Positions 33,579 to 46,300 of a stretch of DNA of 64,000 bases are shown piece after piece; within the stretch, counting starts at the first letter, position 1; the number at the start of each line of letters is the position of its first letter. The stretch comes from Episyrphus balteatus. Taxonomy: Eukaryota > Arthropoda > Insecta > Diptera > Syrphidae. A model generated the notes under the pieces. It did no database searches. It was not told the DNA's origin and saw only the letters and a list, made by a program, of their open reading frames with translations. The translations under genes and the position numbers were made by a program. The stretch spans positions 126,453,027 to 126,517,026 of the forward strand of contig NC_079136.1 of assembly GCF_945859705.1 (NCBI RefSeq), read 5' to 3'.

Positions 33579-34450
33579 GAACATGTCCTGGATATCCTGG
33601 AAGTTAAGTAACGAAAATCTATGAACACTTCCTGTATTTTTTTTTTTTTGTCGTTTGTTGGAAATGCCAATTTTTGCTGCTATAGTGCGACTTAACGTCC
33701 GCCCTTAATAGCTTGAAATGTACGTTTGTTGATATTTATCTGACATATTCATTTTTCTACAAAATTGGTGTTTTTATTTCGTTTTCAGAAGGATACAAAA
33801 AAAAAAACATAAATATTTTTGGCTGATTTGTCGCATTTATTTTCAAAAACACAAATAACCGCAATTCTGTTCAATATTTCACCGTGCTCCTGACAGACGA
33901 TACGGAAAATTAAAAATAAAAAAAAAATATCAGAAAAATGTCGACCTGAGTTGAGTAGAGACTAATTTATTCACAAGAAAAAAAAAAATAAACAGATACG
34001 TCCTGCGTCCTTGTTCAAATATTTGCTATTTTTTTCAGTTTTGAAGCATTGAAACGATAAAAATTGAAAACCTATCCACTTCTCGATTGTTTCGAGAATT
34101 TTTTCCATTTAAAGACCAAAACAAAACAAAAAAAAATCAATTGGCTGTCGATGTCGATTCTCTAGAAAAACCCCTATCATCGCAATAACTCACTAAATAC
34201 AGGTTGAAAGCAAAAAAAATTCTTCCTAGAAATCTTTCTCTCCTTCTCTCTCTCTCTCTCTCTCTTTATCTATTTCTGTTGCTCTCTTTTTTTTTTTGTT
34301 TTGTTGAAATTTCCATAACAGGAAGGTAGATGGTATGGGAACACATTTTTCTATCGTTTCAAAACTTTGTTCAACAGGAAGCAAATGGCATCCTTTAGCA
34401 AAGTTATTCAATTCAACATGCCAAAATACCTATCTTTCTAGGAATCTAGC
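33579..34450. other. AT-rich non-coding DNA with a CT microsatellite
   Basis: A (TC)n run lies at about 34245-34265. No gene or mobile-element end was recognised. Confidence 0.55.
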
Positions 34451-34763
34451 CAGGGGTGGATTTAGTAATTTGAATGGATTTAAGGCTCAGTGTTTGAAAA
34501 CAAGGGGCCCTTAATAATAAAAAGAAAATATAACAATATTGAGGATTTCTGCATACAAGATATTTATTTTATATTTGTTTTTAAGGAGAAATCCTTCAAA
34601 AGGATATATTTCATTATATATTTTTTTATCAAGCAAAAAAAAAAGTACTTAATATTTAATAAAATTTAAAAAGTTTCAAAGTTCTTTTAAATACCAGAAT
34701 TTCAATATTGGCCGCCCCCTTATTCACATCGCCCTTTTTTCTATCTTTCCTAATCCACTCCTG
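34451..34763 (+). mobile_element. hAT-like MITE, second full-length copy of the CAGGRGTGGATT family
   Basis: The left end is CAGGGGTGGATTTAGTAA. The right end on the minus strand is CAGGAGTGGATTAGGAAA. At 313 bp it is close in size to 5812-6116, and it keeps the internal order GATTTAAGGCTCAGT ... AAGGGGCCCTTA. The flanking 8-mers AATCTAGC and TCTTTTTT do not match, so the target duplication is lost or the ends are rearranged. Confidence 0.65.
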
Positions 34764-35388
34764 TCTTTTTTCTGTTTATATATATTTTTCGATATCACAT
34801 CACAAAATGTGAATGTGAGATGGCAGCAACGGCGGCGGATGAGGGTTGTTTTCTAACCAATAAAAGACCATGTCAATAGCATTCATAGATAAATGTTTAT
34901 TATTCCGGTTTTTCCAACTACCTACATACTTTCTATAGTGCGAGAGCATTTGACCATTGGCCAACAGCAATTCACGGAAAAACATATAAAAGAATCCTTA
35001 ATACTTCTTGAATTATTCATGCTTTAATAGAGGAAGTAAGTTATGTGTGATGGATGTAAAAGCAAGTTTGTTGCTTTTCCAAAAAAAAATAAAAGGGACC
35101 AATTTTGTTTTTTGTTTTGTTTTTATTTCAAATGTTTTGTTTTTTATTTTTTTTTTTGTTATGAATATGGAAAACAAATTTGAATATAGAATTCAATTAC
35201 AGTTTGGTAGTTGTTTGTTTTCATATTTTTGTTTAGTTTTTTTATTTTTCTAAAAATAACAAGAACTTTTACAGTTGAATAAGTTGCAGTTTAAAATACA
35301 ATTTTTTTTTGTTTTCGAATTATTTTGTAGTAATGGTTTGATAAAGTATTTGTAAAACGGTTATGCATTACTATTAAAATTTTTAGTC
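34764..35388. other. AT-rich non-coding DNA
   Basis: No recognised feature. GGCAGCAACGGCGGCGG at 34821-34837 is a short GC-rich patch in an otherwise AT-rich tract. Confidence 0.5.
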
Positions 35389-35612
35389 TATAACAAACGG
35401 ACAATCAAGATGCTTTCAACCATACCTCATTTATCAGATAATGATAAGTAGTGTAGAAACTATCAAGGAACAAACAATTATTTTTTTTTGTAATTTTTTT
35501 TAAAAAAAAAAAGTTTTTTTTTTTTGTCGTGAGTCATATTATTTAACATTTTAAAATCATTGCCAAATATCTCATTTGTCAAATGTTGAAAAAGTAGTTA
35601 AGAAATTATGAG
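35389..35612 (+). repeat. Dispersed repeat R1, copy 3 and a partial fourth copy
   Basis: CTATAACAAACGGACAATCA, GATGCTTTCAACCATACC, CTCATTTATCAGATAATGAT and GTGTAGAAACTATCAAGG align with copies 1 and 2. At 35566-35612, ATCTCATTTGTCAAATGTTG and AGTTAAGAAATTATGAG repeat the second half again, so the unit is partly duplicated. Confidence 0.65.
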
Positions 35613-35859
35613 TAAACATACGAGTATACATACGTGAAATACAAAGATAACGTTAGCATATTGCTTTCTATGAATTTCGATATTAAGAAAGGATTGCATA
35701 GCCATTCTTGACGAGAAGTGATGAAATTTCAAACGCATACAGATTTTGGTGTGTTTAATAGGAAAATTCTTCCTTAAAATGGCGCCCAAAATAAGATACA
35801 TACTTTAAAAAATTTAAATTAGCAACACTTTCCATAACTTTTCTAGCAATTTCTTTAAG

Positions 35860-36170
35860 AAAAAGTTGACTACTTTAAGGTTATACTGTTGCCAACTATG
35901 TTTTAAGGCAACTATTAAAATATCTTGATACAAAACTACAATTTTCAACAGTATTAAATATTTAAATATTTTTTTAACTTTTCAAGAAGATTTTGTTATT
36001 ATAAGCTCGAAAATGTATGTCGGAAAAATTTTTAAGATATAATAACTTTGCTGGAATTTTAATGTTACGGATGTGTGACAGTTTTACTTAGAACTTTATG
36101 AATAAAACATTTTTTTAATATTAATACAATAAGATCTAACATCTATTTAATATAAAATGGATATTTTTTC
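35860..36170 (-). repeat. Inverted copy of the TCACACCCGTAACA repeat family
   Basis: GTTACGGATGTGTGAC at about 36064 is the inverted motif. GTTATACTGTTGCCAA near 35882 mirrors TTGGCAACAGTATAAC near 28592. Orientation is opposite to the 28-kb copy. Confidence 0.55.
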
Positions 36171-36374
36171 ACTCTTTGAAAAAAAAAATTAATTGCCTCC
36201 TAAGATTCTTAGCTTTTAGTGCTAATGCTACAAAATTTTTAGATTTCTTTTGGTTACAATTTTTCAAACTTATTTTTGACTTGTTAATTATGTTTTTTTT
36301 TTCACTTAAAAGAAAACACACAAAAGTTCATTTTGTTTTTTTGGTTCCATGACAAATACTTGAGTTCTTAAACG

Positions 36375-36730
36375 TACTGCACACCCTTTTAACTAAAATA
36401 ATTGTATGAAGCTTCTGAATTCTTGGTTCCTATTCCAAGTGTAATAATTTATTTTTTGTTTATTTATTTATTTATTCATTTATTTATAAGTACCTATATA
36501 AAATTTCATTGCTTTTATTCCTGCTAAAAAAAACACCCTTTTAACTCAAAACAATTTAGCATACAATGGCAACTTCTCCACCAATTTAAAAAAAATGAAC
36601 TAAATTTATATCAGTTTTAAGTTATTATGATACCTTTCGCACTTATAACTCAATCCCTACAAAAAAAAACACCCTTTCAAGAAAAAATATTTGTTAGCAC
36701 TTTATGGATTCATTTAAATCACAATTTCAA
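36375..36730 (+). repeat. Third copy of the CACCCTTT tandem-unit family of the first inverted repeat
   Basis: CACACCCTTTTAAC, AAAAACACCCTTTTAACTC and AAAAACACCCTTTCAAG recur, with TTATGATACCTTTCGCAC and CTTTATGGATTC between them. These match, in order, the section of the first arm around 788-1000. It is a dispersed single-orientation piece of the same element, interrupted by a TTTATTTATTTATT run. Confidence 0.7.
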
Positions 36731-38565
36731 CGAAAATTTTTGGATTTTTTTTTTAAATCTCATTGTAATAATAAATTTTTTTTCAAAAGGAGTCAACACA
36801 TTTTATTGAAACTTTCTTTGTTTGAGTTTATTATCTATTTCTTAAAAATTTCATTTCATATTTTTATTTTTTGAAATTATTTTTTTATTTTTTAAAATTG
36901 CTCTACCAATTATTATAATGATTTTATGATGTCTTTTCTTGGAATATGCATAAATTATCGATTTAATAATTGTTTATTACAGTTTCTTTATTTTTGTTAA
37001 AATTAGCAAACAAAATTGAAAGAAAATTAAAAATTAAAATTGTTAGAAAAAAATGTTACTCATACACCACAGTGTCCGTTAAAATTCAAAATTTGAGTTT
37101 GGCTACAAATGAAACCAATTGAAGTAATAAAATTGTAACTATTCAGTGTTGATTTAAAACTTTGTCAAAAACATGATTTAAAAAGTTGAGCTTGTTATAT
37201 ACATAAGTGAACAAATGACGTATAAAAATTATATTATAATATTAAATGAATGCTTGTGGACATTTCCCGAAAACTGAAACAAAATTTTTATCAATTCAGT
37301 AAATCATATCAATAAAGCACCAATTTTCCACATCGAATCCTTAATTTTCCAAAAAAAAGGGTTAGGTATCTTGTTATTGTTGATTGCTGTCAATTCAATT
37401 TTCTCCAAAAACATCTCATTACCAATCCTTATCCTATCCTTCTCTCACAATTCAACTATTACGCCAATTTGCGAAAAAGTTTTTCCCACTTAGTGATTGA
37501 CCTTTTCGACATGGTAATCAACAACAATGTCCTTCTCTATCCTCCTATATTTTATTAAAACTTTCAACCCCATCTGATTACGAAACGTTAACCAATTACT
37601 ATCGCAGTCGAAAAATCAAAAGGTTTTGTCATTTCACCAAAAAAGGGACCTCTTTCACATTAACAAAACTTCTATATTTTCCTTTATTATTTTTTGTATT
37701 TTGTTTTGTGGAACTATAAACAAAAACAAAAAAAAAAAACAACATTTATAAAGCACAAATAATAAATTAGTAAAATTAATAGACGAGAGAGAAAGAAACC
37801 CATGTCCTCAACTACTCAAAAACTATGAAGGGAAATTAAAATTTGCACCCTTTTTCACTTAACAATCCATTAAGTATTTGTTTTTTTTTTTTTCGTTTTT
37901 TACCCCTGTTTAAATTTATGACCATTAAAAAGGAGGTTGGAAATTTTGTTGTAGGTATAATATTTTTTGGTAAAATATTGACGAAATGAAAATTTTGAGG
38001 TATAAACTTTTTTCAAGTAATAAATATTTTAGGTTTTGAGTGAAATAGTTTCTCGTTTGAGTTTTTACCGTAAAGGAAATTTATTTAATTAATTATGAAA
38101 ACTCTTATACCACATCAGTAGTTTTTGGATAGATGCTGAAGTAATTTCGGAGAAAAAACTATCAAAGAGAATATTAATCCAACATTTTTTTTTTTTTTAA
38201 GAGAAAAGAGATACACCTGAAAGAACTTACTTCATAATGAAGCTGTTTTTTAGTATTTTTAATATTTCATGGAATACTTTTAGAACGTTCTGAGAAAAAA
38301 AAATATAAAGTTGAAACTATAAAATTTAATAATTTTTTGTATGAATAAATTTTATCATTATTTTCGGAATTTATAGTGGAAATTTTTCGTGCTTTGGTTG
38401 GTTCATCTTGTGGACTCCAATACTTATCTTATTTTCATATAATTAGGTAAGGGTGTTTCAGAAGGTGAAGTGATGAATATAGGCTATAATTTGATAAATA
38501 ACGATCCTAATTTTTACTATAAAGCTTTTCAATAATTTTAAAAGATCAGTCTTGAAATAAGTAGC
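36731..38565. other. AT-rich non-coding DNA
   Basis: Unique-looking sequence with frequent homopolymers. No coding exon, RNA or transposon ends were found. Confidence 0.5.
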
Positions 38566-39600
38566 CCAGTCTTGAAAAATAGCTCAACCTCGAAGCTCAG
38601 CTGAGCCTTGAAAAAAAAAAAAAACAAAAATAGCCCAGTCTTTAAAAGCAGCCCAGTCTTGAAAAGTGCACCAGTCTTAAAAAATAACCAAGTCTTTGAA
38701 AGTAGCTCAGTCTTGAAAAGTAGCGCAGTCTCGAAAAATAGAGCAGCCCTTAAGAGTAGCCTAGTTTTTAATAATAGTTCAGGTTTAACAAGTAGGCCAA
38801 TTTTAAAAAGTAGCTCAGTCTTAAAAAGTAGCTCAGTCTTTAGAAAAATAGCCCAGTCTTGAAAAGTAACTCATTTTTGAAAAAAAAAAAACTCATTTTC
38901 GAGGAATCTTGAAATGTAACTCATTTATGAAAAGAAACTCATTTTCGAGGAATCTTGAAATGTACACCAGTCTTGAAAAATATCCCAGTCTTAAAAGACG
39001 TTCATTCTTGAAAAGTAGCTCAGTTTCGAAAAAAGCTTAGTATTTAATCTTTTAAAATTATTGAAAAGCAACTCAGTCTTGAAAAGTGCACCAGTCTTAA
39101 ACAATAACCTAGTCTTTGAAAGTAGCTCAGTCTTGAAAAGTAGCGCAGTCTCGAAAAATAGCGCAGCCCTTAAGAGTAGCCTAGTTTTAAATAGTAGTTC
39201 AGTTTTAAAAAGTAGGCCAATTTTAAAAAGTAGCTCAGTCTTAAAAAGTAGCTCAGTCTTTAGAAAAACAGCCCAGTCTTGAAAAGTAACTCATTTATGA
39301 AAAGAAACTAATTTTCGAGGAATCTTGAAATGTACACCAGTCTTGAAAAATATCCCAGTCCTCAAAGCCGTTCATTCTTGAAAAGTAGCTCAGTTTCGAA
39401 AAAAAGCTTAGTATTTAATCTTTTAAAATTATTGAAAAGCAATATTTGAAAAGTACACTAGTCTTAAAAAATTGACCAGTCTTTAAAAGTAGCTCAGTCT
39501 TAAAAGCAGCTCAATCTTGAATTTTTTTTTTTTTTAATTGTACAGTCTTTAAAAGTAGTTCAATCGAGAAAAACAGCTCAGTATATTAAAGAGGCTCAGA
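38565..39600 (+). repeat. ~18-bp CAGTCTTGAAAAGTAGCT array with a 420-bp higher-order duplication
   Basis: Units of CAGTCTTGAAAAGTAGCT and variants (CAGTCTTAAAAAGTAGCT, CAGTCTCGAAAAATAG) run for about 1 kb. A distinctive order of variants repeats at 420 bp: CAGTCTTGAAAAGTGCACC starts at 38654 and 39074, and GCCCAGTCTTGAAAAGTAAC follows at 38851 and 39271. Serine-, lysine- and valine-rich frames (84 and 73 codons) arise because the 18-bp unit is a multiple of 3. They are not considered genes. Confidence 0.9.
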
Positions 39601-40529
39601 GGTAAGGAAAAAAACATACTGAAATTCATTTCTAATTAAGAATGGTTAAAAAAGACACCCTTTACCAAAACAAACATGATTTAGTTAAAATATGGACAAA
39701 AATGTTTTACTTTTTTTCTCTGCCCAAAAAACACTTGATCAGCCTTGACTCCAAAAGGCTTTTAACTGTGCATCCATTTCAATGATATTAGCTTTTAAAA
39801 AATGTAGAAGAATTCATAAACCTTTCAATAAACAAAAGCCACTTTAAGTCATAATTTTTCATTCTCATCTATAAATGGTTGCATACTTTTCGGCTGCATA
39901 TACTTCACCATCAGAACTGATGTGTTAATTTAAATAATGCAAATTTTTACCATAGAATTTCTCTATTTTCGAGCTACCTCGTACTCTCATATTTAAGTCC
40001 AAAAAAACACAATGAAAATGTGCACTAAGAGCGCCGAACCACCACTACCAATTCCATTTAGCAAAACAAAAAAAAATAAAATAACTTAGTCCTCCCTGAC
40101 AAGGATTTATGTATAGAATTTTGGCCTCGAAACATCATGTTATCGCGATAAAAACGATAAAAGATTTTTCTCTCCATTAAAATATTACACATAGCCTCTG
40201 CTCTCTGCTTCATGAAATGGTAAGCAAGCTCCTAGAAGCCTCATGATTTGTGGCATAATCACAAAAAAAAATGTAGGTATCCCAAAGCAAAGCTCACGTA
40301 GTTATAACAGAGGCACATAGACATAGAATAAGCCCTGCCACATTGAACAAAATTATTATGACCATAAGCATCACTTAGCAGCTAGAGCTTGCTCTATAGC
40401 TCTATGTATTTGTGTATGTCTCCAGGGTTAACGCGATTTATCAAATGGTCGAATTATGGTTTTCTGTATTTAGTAAATCCAACAAAATTATTTCTCTTCT
40501 CTTTGTTGAACATTTCTGATCAATAAAAT
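39601..40529. other. AT-rich non-coding DNA
   Basis: Contains one isolated AAAAAGACACCCTTTACC (39649), a possible stray unit of the CACCCTTT family. Nothing else recognised. Confidence 0.45.
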
Positions 40530-40880
40530 TTGAAAAGCTAAATTCCACCCTCGATTTGGCAAAATATTTTTTGGTTAAACCTCAACCAAATGCCAGACTT
40601 TCCATCAATCACCGAAATCGGCCTGATGCCGATGTTGGCCACTACCATGCGGCTATTCATTCGGGACCAGGCAAAGCCGCAGGCTATACGAAATATATTT
40701 CGAAATTTACGTCGATTTCCTCCTATTTTTAGCCACACATTCACATTTCTACATTCTACATTTGTATATGTATATGAGACTGGAGGCTACGCATCTGTCG
40801 ATTGAATCCTGTCAGCCTAGAGGTGGCGCTGCAGGCGATATGGCGATGGTCGAGGTGGCAGTGAGAGAGTGGTAAGGCAT
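40530..40880. other. GC-richer island, possible conserved regulatory element or unrecognised exon
   Basis: Base composition changes clearly from the surroundings: CGAAATCGGCCTGATGCCGA, GCGGCTATTCATTCGGGACC, AGGTGGCGCTGCAGGCGA. Open frames of ~70 codons exist on both strands with ordinary amino-acid mixture rather than homopolymer. A perfect palindrome CGAAATATATTTCG lies near 40690. The minus frame contains MNSRMVVANIGIR, loosely like the Shaw N-terminal VVLNVGGIR, but no GT donor follows at the right place, so an exon call is not made. Confidence 0.35.
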
Positions 40881-41645
40881 TATGTTTTTGTTGTGGCATT
40901 TTAAGGGCAATTCACCCACAATTATACGTTCTTTGTTCTTTTTTTCTGACAGAACAAGGATTCGATTCTGCTTCGAAAAACTTATTTATATAAACGAAAT
41001 GTATATTTGTTGCTTAAATGTCAGAAATGATGGGGCGATATGCTGCCAATACCAGTGCTATATTGTTTTGAATATAATATGACCAACTCATTGTCTGCTA
41101 GCAAATTCATTGACTGGGCAAGTAGGTTCCATCAGATTGGAGAGTCATGATGAAAATAACATGGAGTCAAGGACCAGTGTCAAGGAGAGTGATATGGGAA
41201 ATGTACAACAGGGTGACAGACAAAATGGTTATTTTTTATTACATGTAAACGGTGTAGTTTTGTCTGGGATTTGATTTTTATTTTACTTTAGTTTTTGGTG
41301 ACATTAGCAATAAGTCAGACAATTTGATTAAATCTTCATAACATTAATGTTTTGCTACTTAAGCCACTTAATTAATCCATTTACATAAAGGAAATGTGCC
41401 TTAACAGTTCGGTTTCTTTTATTTTATGAAAAATTCATTATCAATGCCGATTTTTCTTTCACAGTAGGTAGAACTACAGAGTTGCGAAAGGTAAAAATAG
41501 AGAACACTTCCACTGACGATATTAACCACTGAAACACTGAATTTGTATAGTGAGTGATATGTATTGTGGTCATCACAATTCTCTGTTAATGATTTTGTGC
41601 AATGATGTAAAAAGTATACAAAGCTCATGTATACAAGTATACCAA
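40881..41645. other. Unique DNA upstream of the satellite
   Basis: Non-repetitive intronic-type sequence. The last bases before the array (GTATACAAGTATACCAAGAG) show a short duplicated GTATAC. Confidence 0.5.
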
Positions 41646-43345
41646 GAGCATGTCCCGAGCATGCCCCGAGCATGTCCCGAAGATATCCCGAAGATGTCCC
41701 GAGCATGTCCCGAAGATGTCCCGAAGATGCCCCGAAGATGTCCCGAGCATGTCCTTAAGATGTCCCGAGCGTGTCCCGAAGATGTCCCGAAGATGTCCCG
41801 AGCATGTCCCGAGCATGTCCCGAAGATGTCCCGAGCATGTCCCGAAGATGTCCCGAAGATGTCCCGAAGATGTCCCGAAGATGTCTCGAAGATGTCCAGA
41901 AGATGTCCCGAAGATGTCCCGAAGGTGTCCCAAGCATGTCCCGAAGATGTCCCAAAGATGTCCCGAAGATGTCCCGAGCATGTCCCGAAGATGTCCCGAA
42001 GATGTCCCGAAGATGTCCCGAAGATGTCCCGAAGATGTCCCGAAGATGTCCCGAAGATGTCCCAAAGATGTCCCGAGCATGTCCCGAAGATGTCCCGTAG
42101 ATGTCCCGAGCATGTCCCGAAGATGTCCCGAGCATGTCCCGAAGATGTCCCGAGCATGTCCCGAAGATATCCCGAGCATGTCCCGAAGATGTCCCGAGCA
42201 TGTCCCGAAGATGTCCCGAGCATGTCCCGAAGATGTCCCGAGCATGTCCGGAAGATGTCCCGAGCATGTCCCGAAGATGTCCCGAGCATGTCCCGAAGAT
42301 GTCCCGAGCATGTCCCGAAGATGTCCCGAGAATGTCCCGAAGATGTCCCGAGCATGTCCCGAAGATGTCCCGAAGATGTCCCGAAGATGTCCCGAAGATA
42401 TCCCGAGCATGTCAAGAAGATGTCCCGAGCATGTCCCGAAGATGTCCCGTTGATGTCCCGAAGATGTCCCGAGCATGTCCCGAAGATGTCCCGTTGATGT
42501 CCCGAAGATGTCCCAAGCATGTCCCGAAGATGTCCCGAGCATGTCCCGAAGATGTCCCGAAGATGTCCCGAGCATGTCCCGAAGGTGTTCCGAAGATGTC
42601 CCAAGCATGTCCCGAAGATGTCCCGAAGATGTCCCGAAGATGTCATGAAGATGTCCCGAAGGTGTCCCGAGCATGTCCCAAAGATGTCCCGAGCATGTCC
42701 CGAAGATATCCCGAAGATGTCCCGAAGATGTCCCGAAGATGTCCCGAAGATGTCCCGAAGATGTCCCGAAGATGTCCCGAAGATGTCCCGAAGATGTCCC
42801 GAAGATGTCCCGAGCATGTCCCGAAGATGTCCCGTAGATGTCCCGAAGATGTCCCGAAGATGTCCCGAGCATGTCCCGAAGATGTCCCGAGCATGTCCCG
42901 AAGATATCCCGAGCATGTCCCGAAGATGTCCCGAAGATGTCCCGAGCATGTCCCGAAGATGTCCCGAAGATGTCCCGAAGATGTCCCGAGCATGTCCGGA
43001 AGATGTCCCGAGCATGTCCCGAAGATGTCCCGAGCATGTCCAAAAGATGTCCCGAGCATGTCCCGAAGATGTCCCGAAGATGTCCCGAAGATGTCCCGAG
43101 CATGTCCCGAAGATGTCCCGAGCATGTCCCGAAGATGTCCCGAAGATGTCCCGAAGATGTCCCGAAGATATCCCGAGCATGTCCCGAAGATGTCCCGAGC
43201 ATGTCCCAAAGATGTCCCGAAGATGTCCCGAAGATGTCCCGAAGATGTCCCGAGCATGTCCCAAAGATGTCCCGAGCATGTCCCGAAGATGTCCCGAAGA
43301 TGTCCCGAAGATGTCCCGAAGGTGTCCCGAGCATGTCCCGAAGAT

Positions 43346-46300
43346 GTTCCGTAGATGTCCCGTAGATGTCCCGAAGATGTCCCGAGCATGTCCCGAAGAT
43401 GTCCCGAGCATGTCCCGAAGATGTCCCGAAGATGTCCCGAGCATGTCCCGAAGATGTCCCGAAGATGTCCCAAGCATGTCCCGAAGATGTCCCGAAGATG
43501 TCCCGAGCATGTCCCGAAGATGTCCCGAAGATGTCCCGAGCATGTCCCGAAGATGTCCCGAAGATGTCCCGAGCATGTCCCGCAGATGTCCCGAAGATGT
43601 CCCGAGCATGTCCCGAAGATGTCCCGAGCATGTCCCGAAGATGTCCGGAAGATGTCCCGAAGATGTCCCGAAGATGTCCCGAAAATGTCCCGAAGATGTC
43701 CCGAGCATGTCCCGAAGATGTCCCGAAGATGTCCCGAAGATGTCCCGAGCATGTCCCGAAGATGTCACGAGCATGTCCCGAAGATGTCCCGAAGATGTCC
43801 CGAGCATGTCCCGAAGATATCCCGAGCATGTCCCGAAGATGTCCCGAAGATGTCCGGAGCATGTCCCGAAGATGTCCCGAAGATGTCCGGAGCATGTCCC
43901 GAAGATGTCCCGAGCATGTCCCGAAGATGTCCCGAGCATGTCCCGAAGATATCCCGAGCATGTCCCGAAGATGTCCCGAAGATGTCCGGAGCATGTCCCG
44001 AAGATGTCCCGAAGATGTCCGGAGCATGTCCCGAGCATGTCCCGAAGATATCCCGAAGATGTCCCGAAGATGTCCCGAAGATGTCCCGAAGATGTTCCGA
44101 GCATGTCCCGAAGATGTCCCGAGCATATCCCGAAGATGTCCCGAAGATGTCCCGAGCATGTCCCGAGCATGTCCCGAAGATATCCCGAGCATGTCCCGAA
44201 GATGTCCCGAAGATGTCCCGAGCATGTCCCGAAGATGTCCCGAGCATGTCCCGAAGATGTCCCGTAGATGTCCCGAAGATGTCCCGAGCATGTCCCGAAG
44301 ATGTCCCGAGCATGCCCCGAAGATGTCCCGAAGATGTCTCGAAGATGTCCCGAAGATGTCCCGAAGATGTCCCAAGCATGTCCCGAAGATGTCCCGAAGA
44401 TGTCCCGAAGATGTCCCGAGCATGTCCCGAAGATGTCCCGAAGATGTCCCGAAGATGTCCCGAAGATGTCCCGAAGATGTCCCGAAGATGTCCCGAAGAT
44501 GTCCCGAAGATGTCCCGAAGATGTCCCGAGCATGTCCCGAAGATGTCCCGAAGATGTCCCGAAGATGTCCCGAAGATGTCCCGAGCATGTCCCGAAGATG
44601 TCCCGAGCATGTCCCGAAGATATCCCGAGCATGTCCCGAAGATGTCCCGAAGATGTCCCGAGCATGTCCCGAAGATGTCCCGAAGATGTCCCGGGCATGT
44701 CCCGAAGATGTCCCGAGCATGTCCGGAAGATGTCCCGAGCATGTCCCGAAGATGTCCCGAGCATGTCCCGAAGATGTCCCGAGCATGTCCCGAAGATGTC
44801 CCGAAGATGTCCAGAAGATGTCCCGAAGATGTCCCGAGCAAGTCCCGAAGATGTCCCGAGCATGTCCCGAAGATGTTCCGAAGATGTTCCGTAGATGTCC
44901 CGTAGATGTCCCGAAGATGTCCCGAGCATGTCCCGAAGATGTCCCGAAGATGTCCCGAGCATGTCCCGAAGATGTCCCGAAGATGTCCCGAGCATGTCCC
45001 GAAGATGTCCCGAGCATGTCCCGAAGATGTCCCGAAGATGTCCCGAAGATGTCCCGAGCATGTCCCGAAGATGTCCCGAGCATGTCCCGAAGATGTCCCG
45101 TAGATGTCCCGAAGATGTCCCGAGCATGTCCCGAAGATGTCCCGAGCATGCCCCGAAGATGTCCCGAAGATGTCTCGAAGATGTCCCGAAGATGTCCCAA
45201 GCATGTCCCGAAGATGTCCCGAAGATGTCCCGAAGATGTCCCGAGCATGTCCCGAAGATGTCCCGAAGATGTCCCGAAGATGTCCCGAAGATGTCCCGAA
45301 GATGTCCCGAAGAAGTCCCGAGCATGTCCCGAAGATGTCCCGAAGATGTCCCGAAGATGTCCCGAAGATGTCCCGAAGATGTCCCGAAGATGTCCCGAAG
45401 ATGTCCCGAGCATGTCCCAAAGATGTCCCGAGCATGTCCCGAAGATGTCCCGAGCATGTCCCGAAGATGTCCCGAAGATGTCCCGAGCATGTCCCGAAGA
45501 TGTCCCGAGCATGTCCCGAAGATATCCCGAGCATGTCCCGAAGATGTCCGGAAGATGTCCCGAGCATGTCCCGAAGATGTCCCGAGCATGTCCCGAAGAT
45601 GTCCCGAGCATGTCCCGAAGATGTCCCGAAGCATGTCCCGAAGATGTCCCGAAGATGTCCCGAAGATGTCCCGAGCATGTCCCGAAGATGTTCCGAAGAT
45701 GTTCCGTAGATGTCCCGTAGATGTCCCGAAGATATCCCGAGCATGTCCCGAAGATGTCCGGAAGATGTCCCGAGCATGTCCCGAAGATGTCCCGAGCATG
45801 TCCCGAAGATGTCCCGAGCATGTCCCGAAGATGTCCCGAAGATGTCCCGAAGATGTCCCGAGCATGTCCCGAAGATGTCCCGAAGCATGTCCCGAAGATG
45901 TCCCGAAGATGTCCCGAAGATGTCCCGAGCATGTCCCGAAGATGTCCCGAAGATGTCCCGAAGATGTCCCGAAGATGTCCCGAAGATGTCCCGAGCATGT
46001 CCCGAAGATGTTCCGAAGATGTTCCGTAGATGTCCCGTAGATGTCCCGAAGATGTCCCGAGCATGTCCCGAAGATGTCCCGAAGATGTCCCGAAGATGTC
46101 CCGAGCATGTCCCGAAGATGTCCCGAAGATGTCCCGAGCATGTCCCGAAGATGTCCCGAGCATGTCCCGAAGATGTTCCGAAGATGTTCCGTAGATGTCC
46201 CGTAGATGTCCCGAAGATGTCCCGAAGATGTCCCGAGCATGTCCCGAAGATGTCCCGAGCATGTCCCGAAGATGTCCCGTAGATGTCCCGAAGATGTCCC

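Noticed and set aside
34443..34771. Target duplication for the MITE at 34451
   Set aside because: The 8-mers AATCTAGC and TCTTTTTT do not match, so only the inverted termini are used as evidence.
38608..39282. Serine/lysine/valine-rich frames of 84 and 73 codons
   Set aside because: Produced by an 18-bp repeat whose length is a multiple of 3; no start context or flanking unique domain.
40538..40744. First coding exon of Shaw on the minus strand (MNSRMVVANIGIR)
   Set aside because: Only a weak resemblance to the VVLNVGGIR segment. The glycine pair is shifted or missing and no GT donor follows the arginine codon in phase 2, as the known exon requires.
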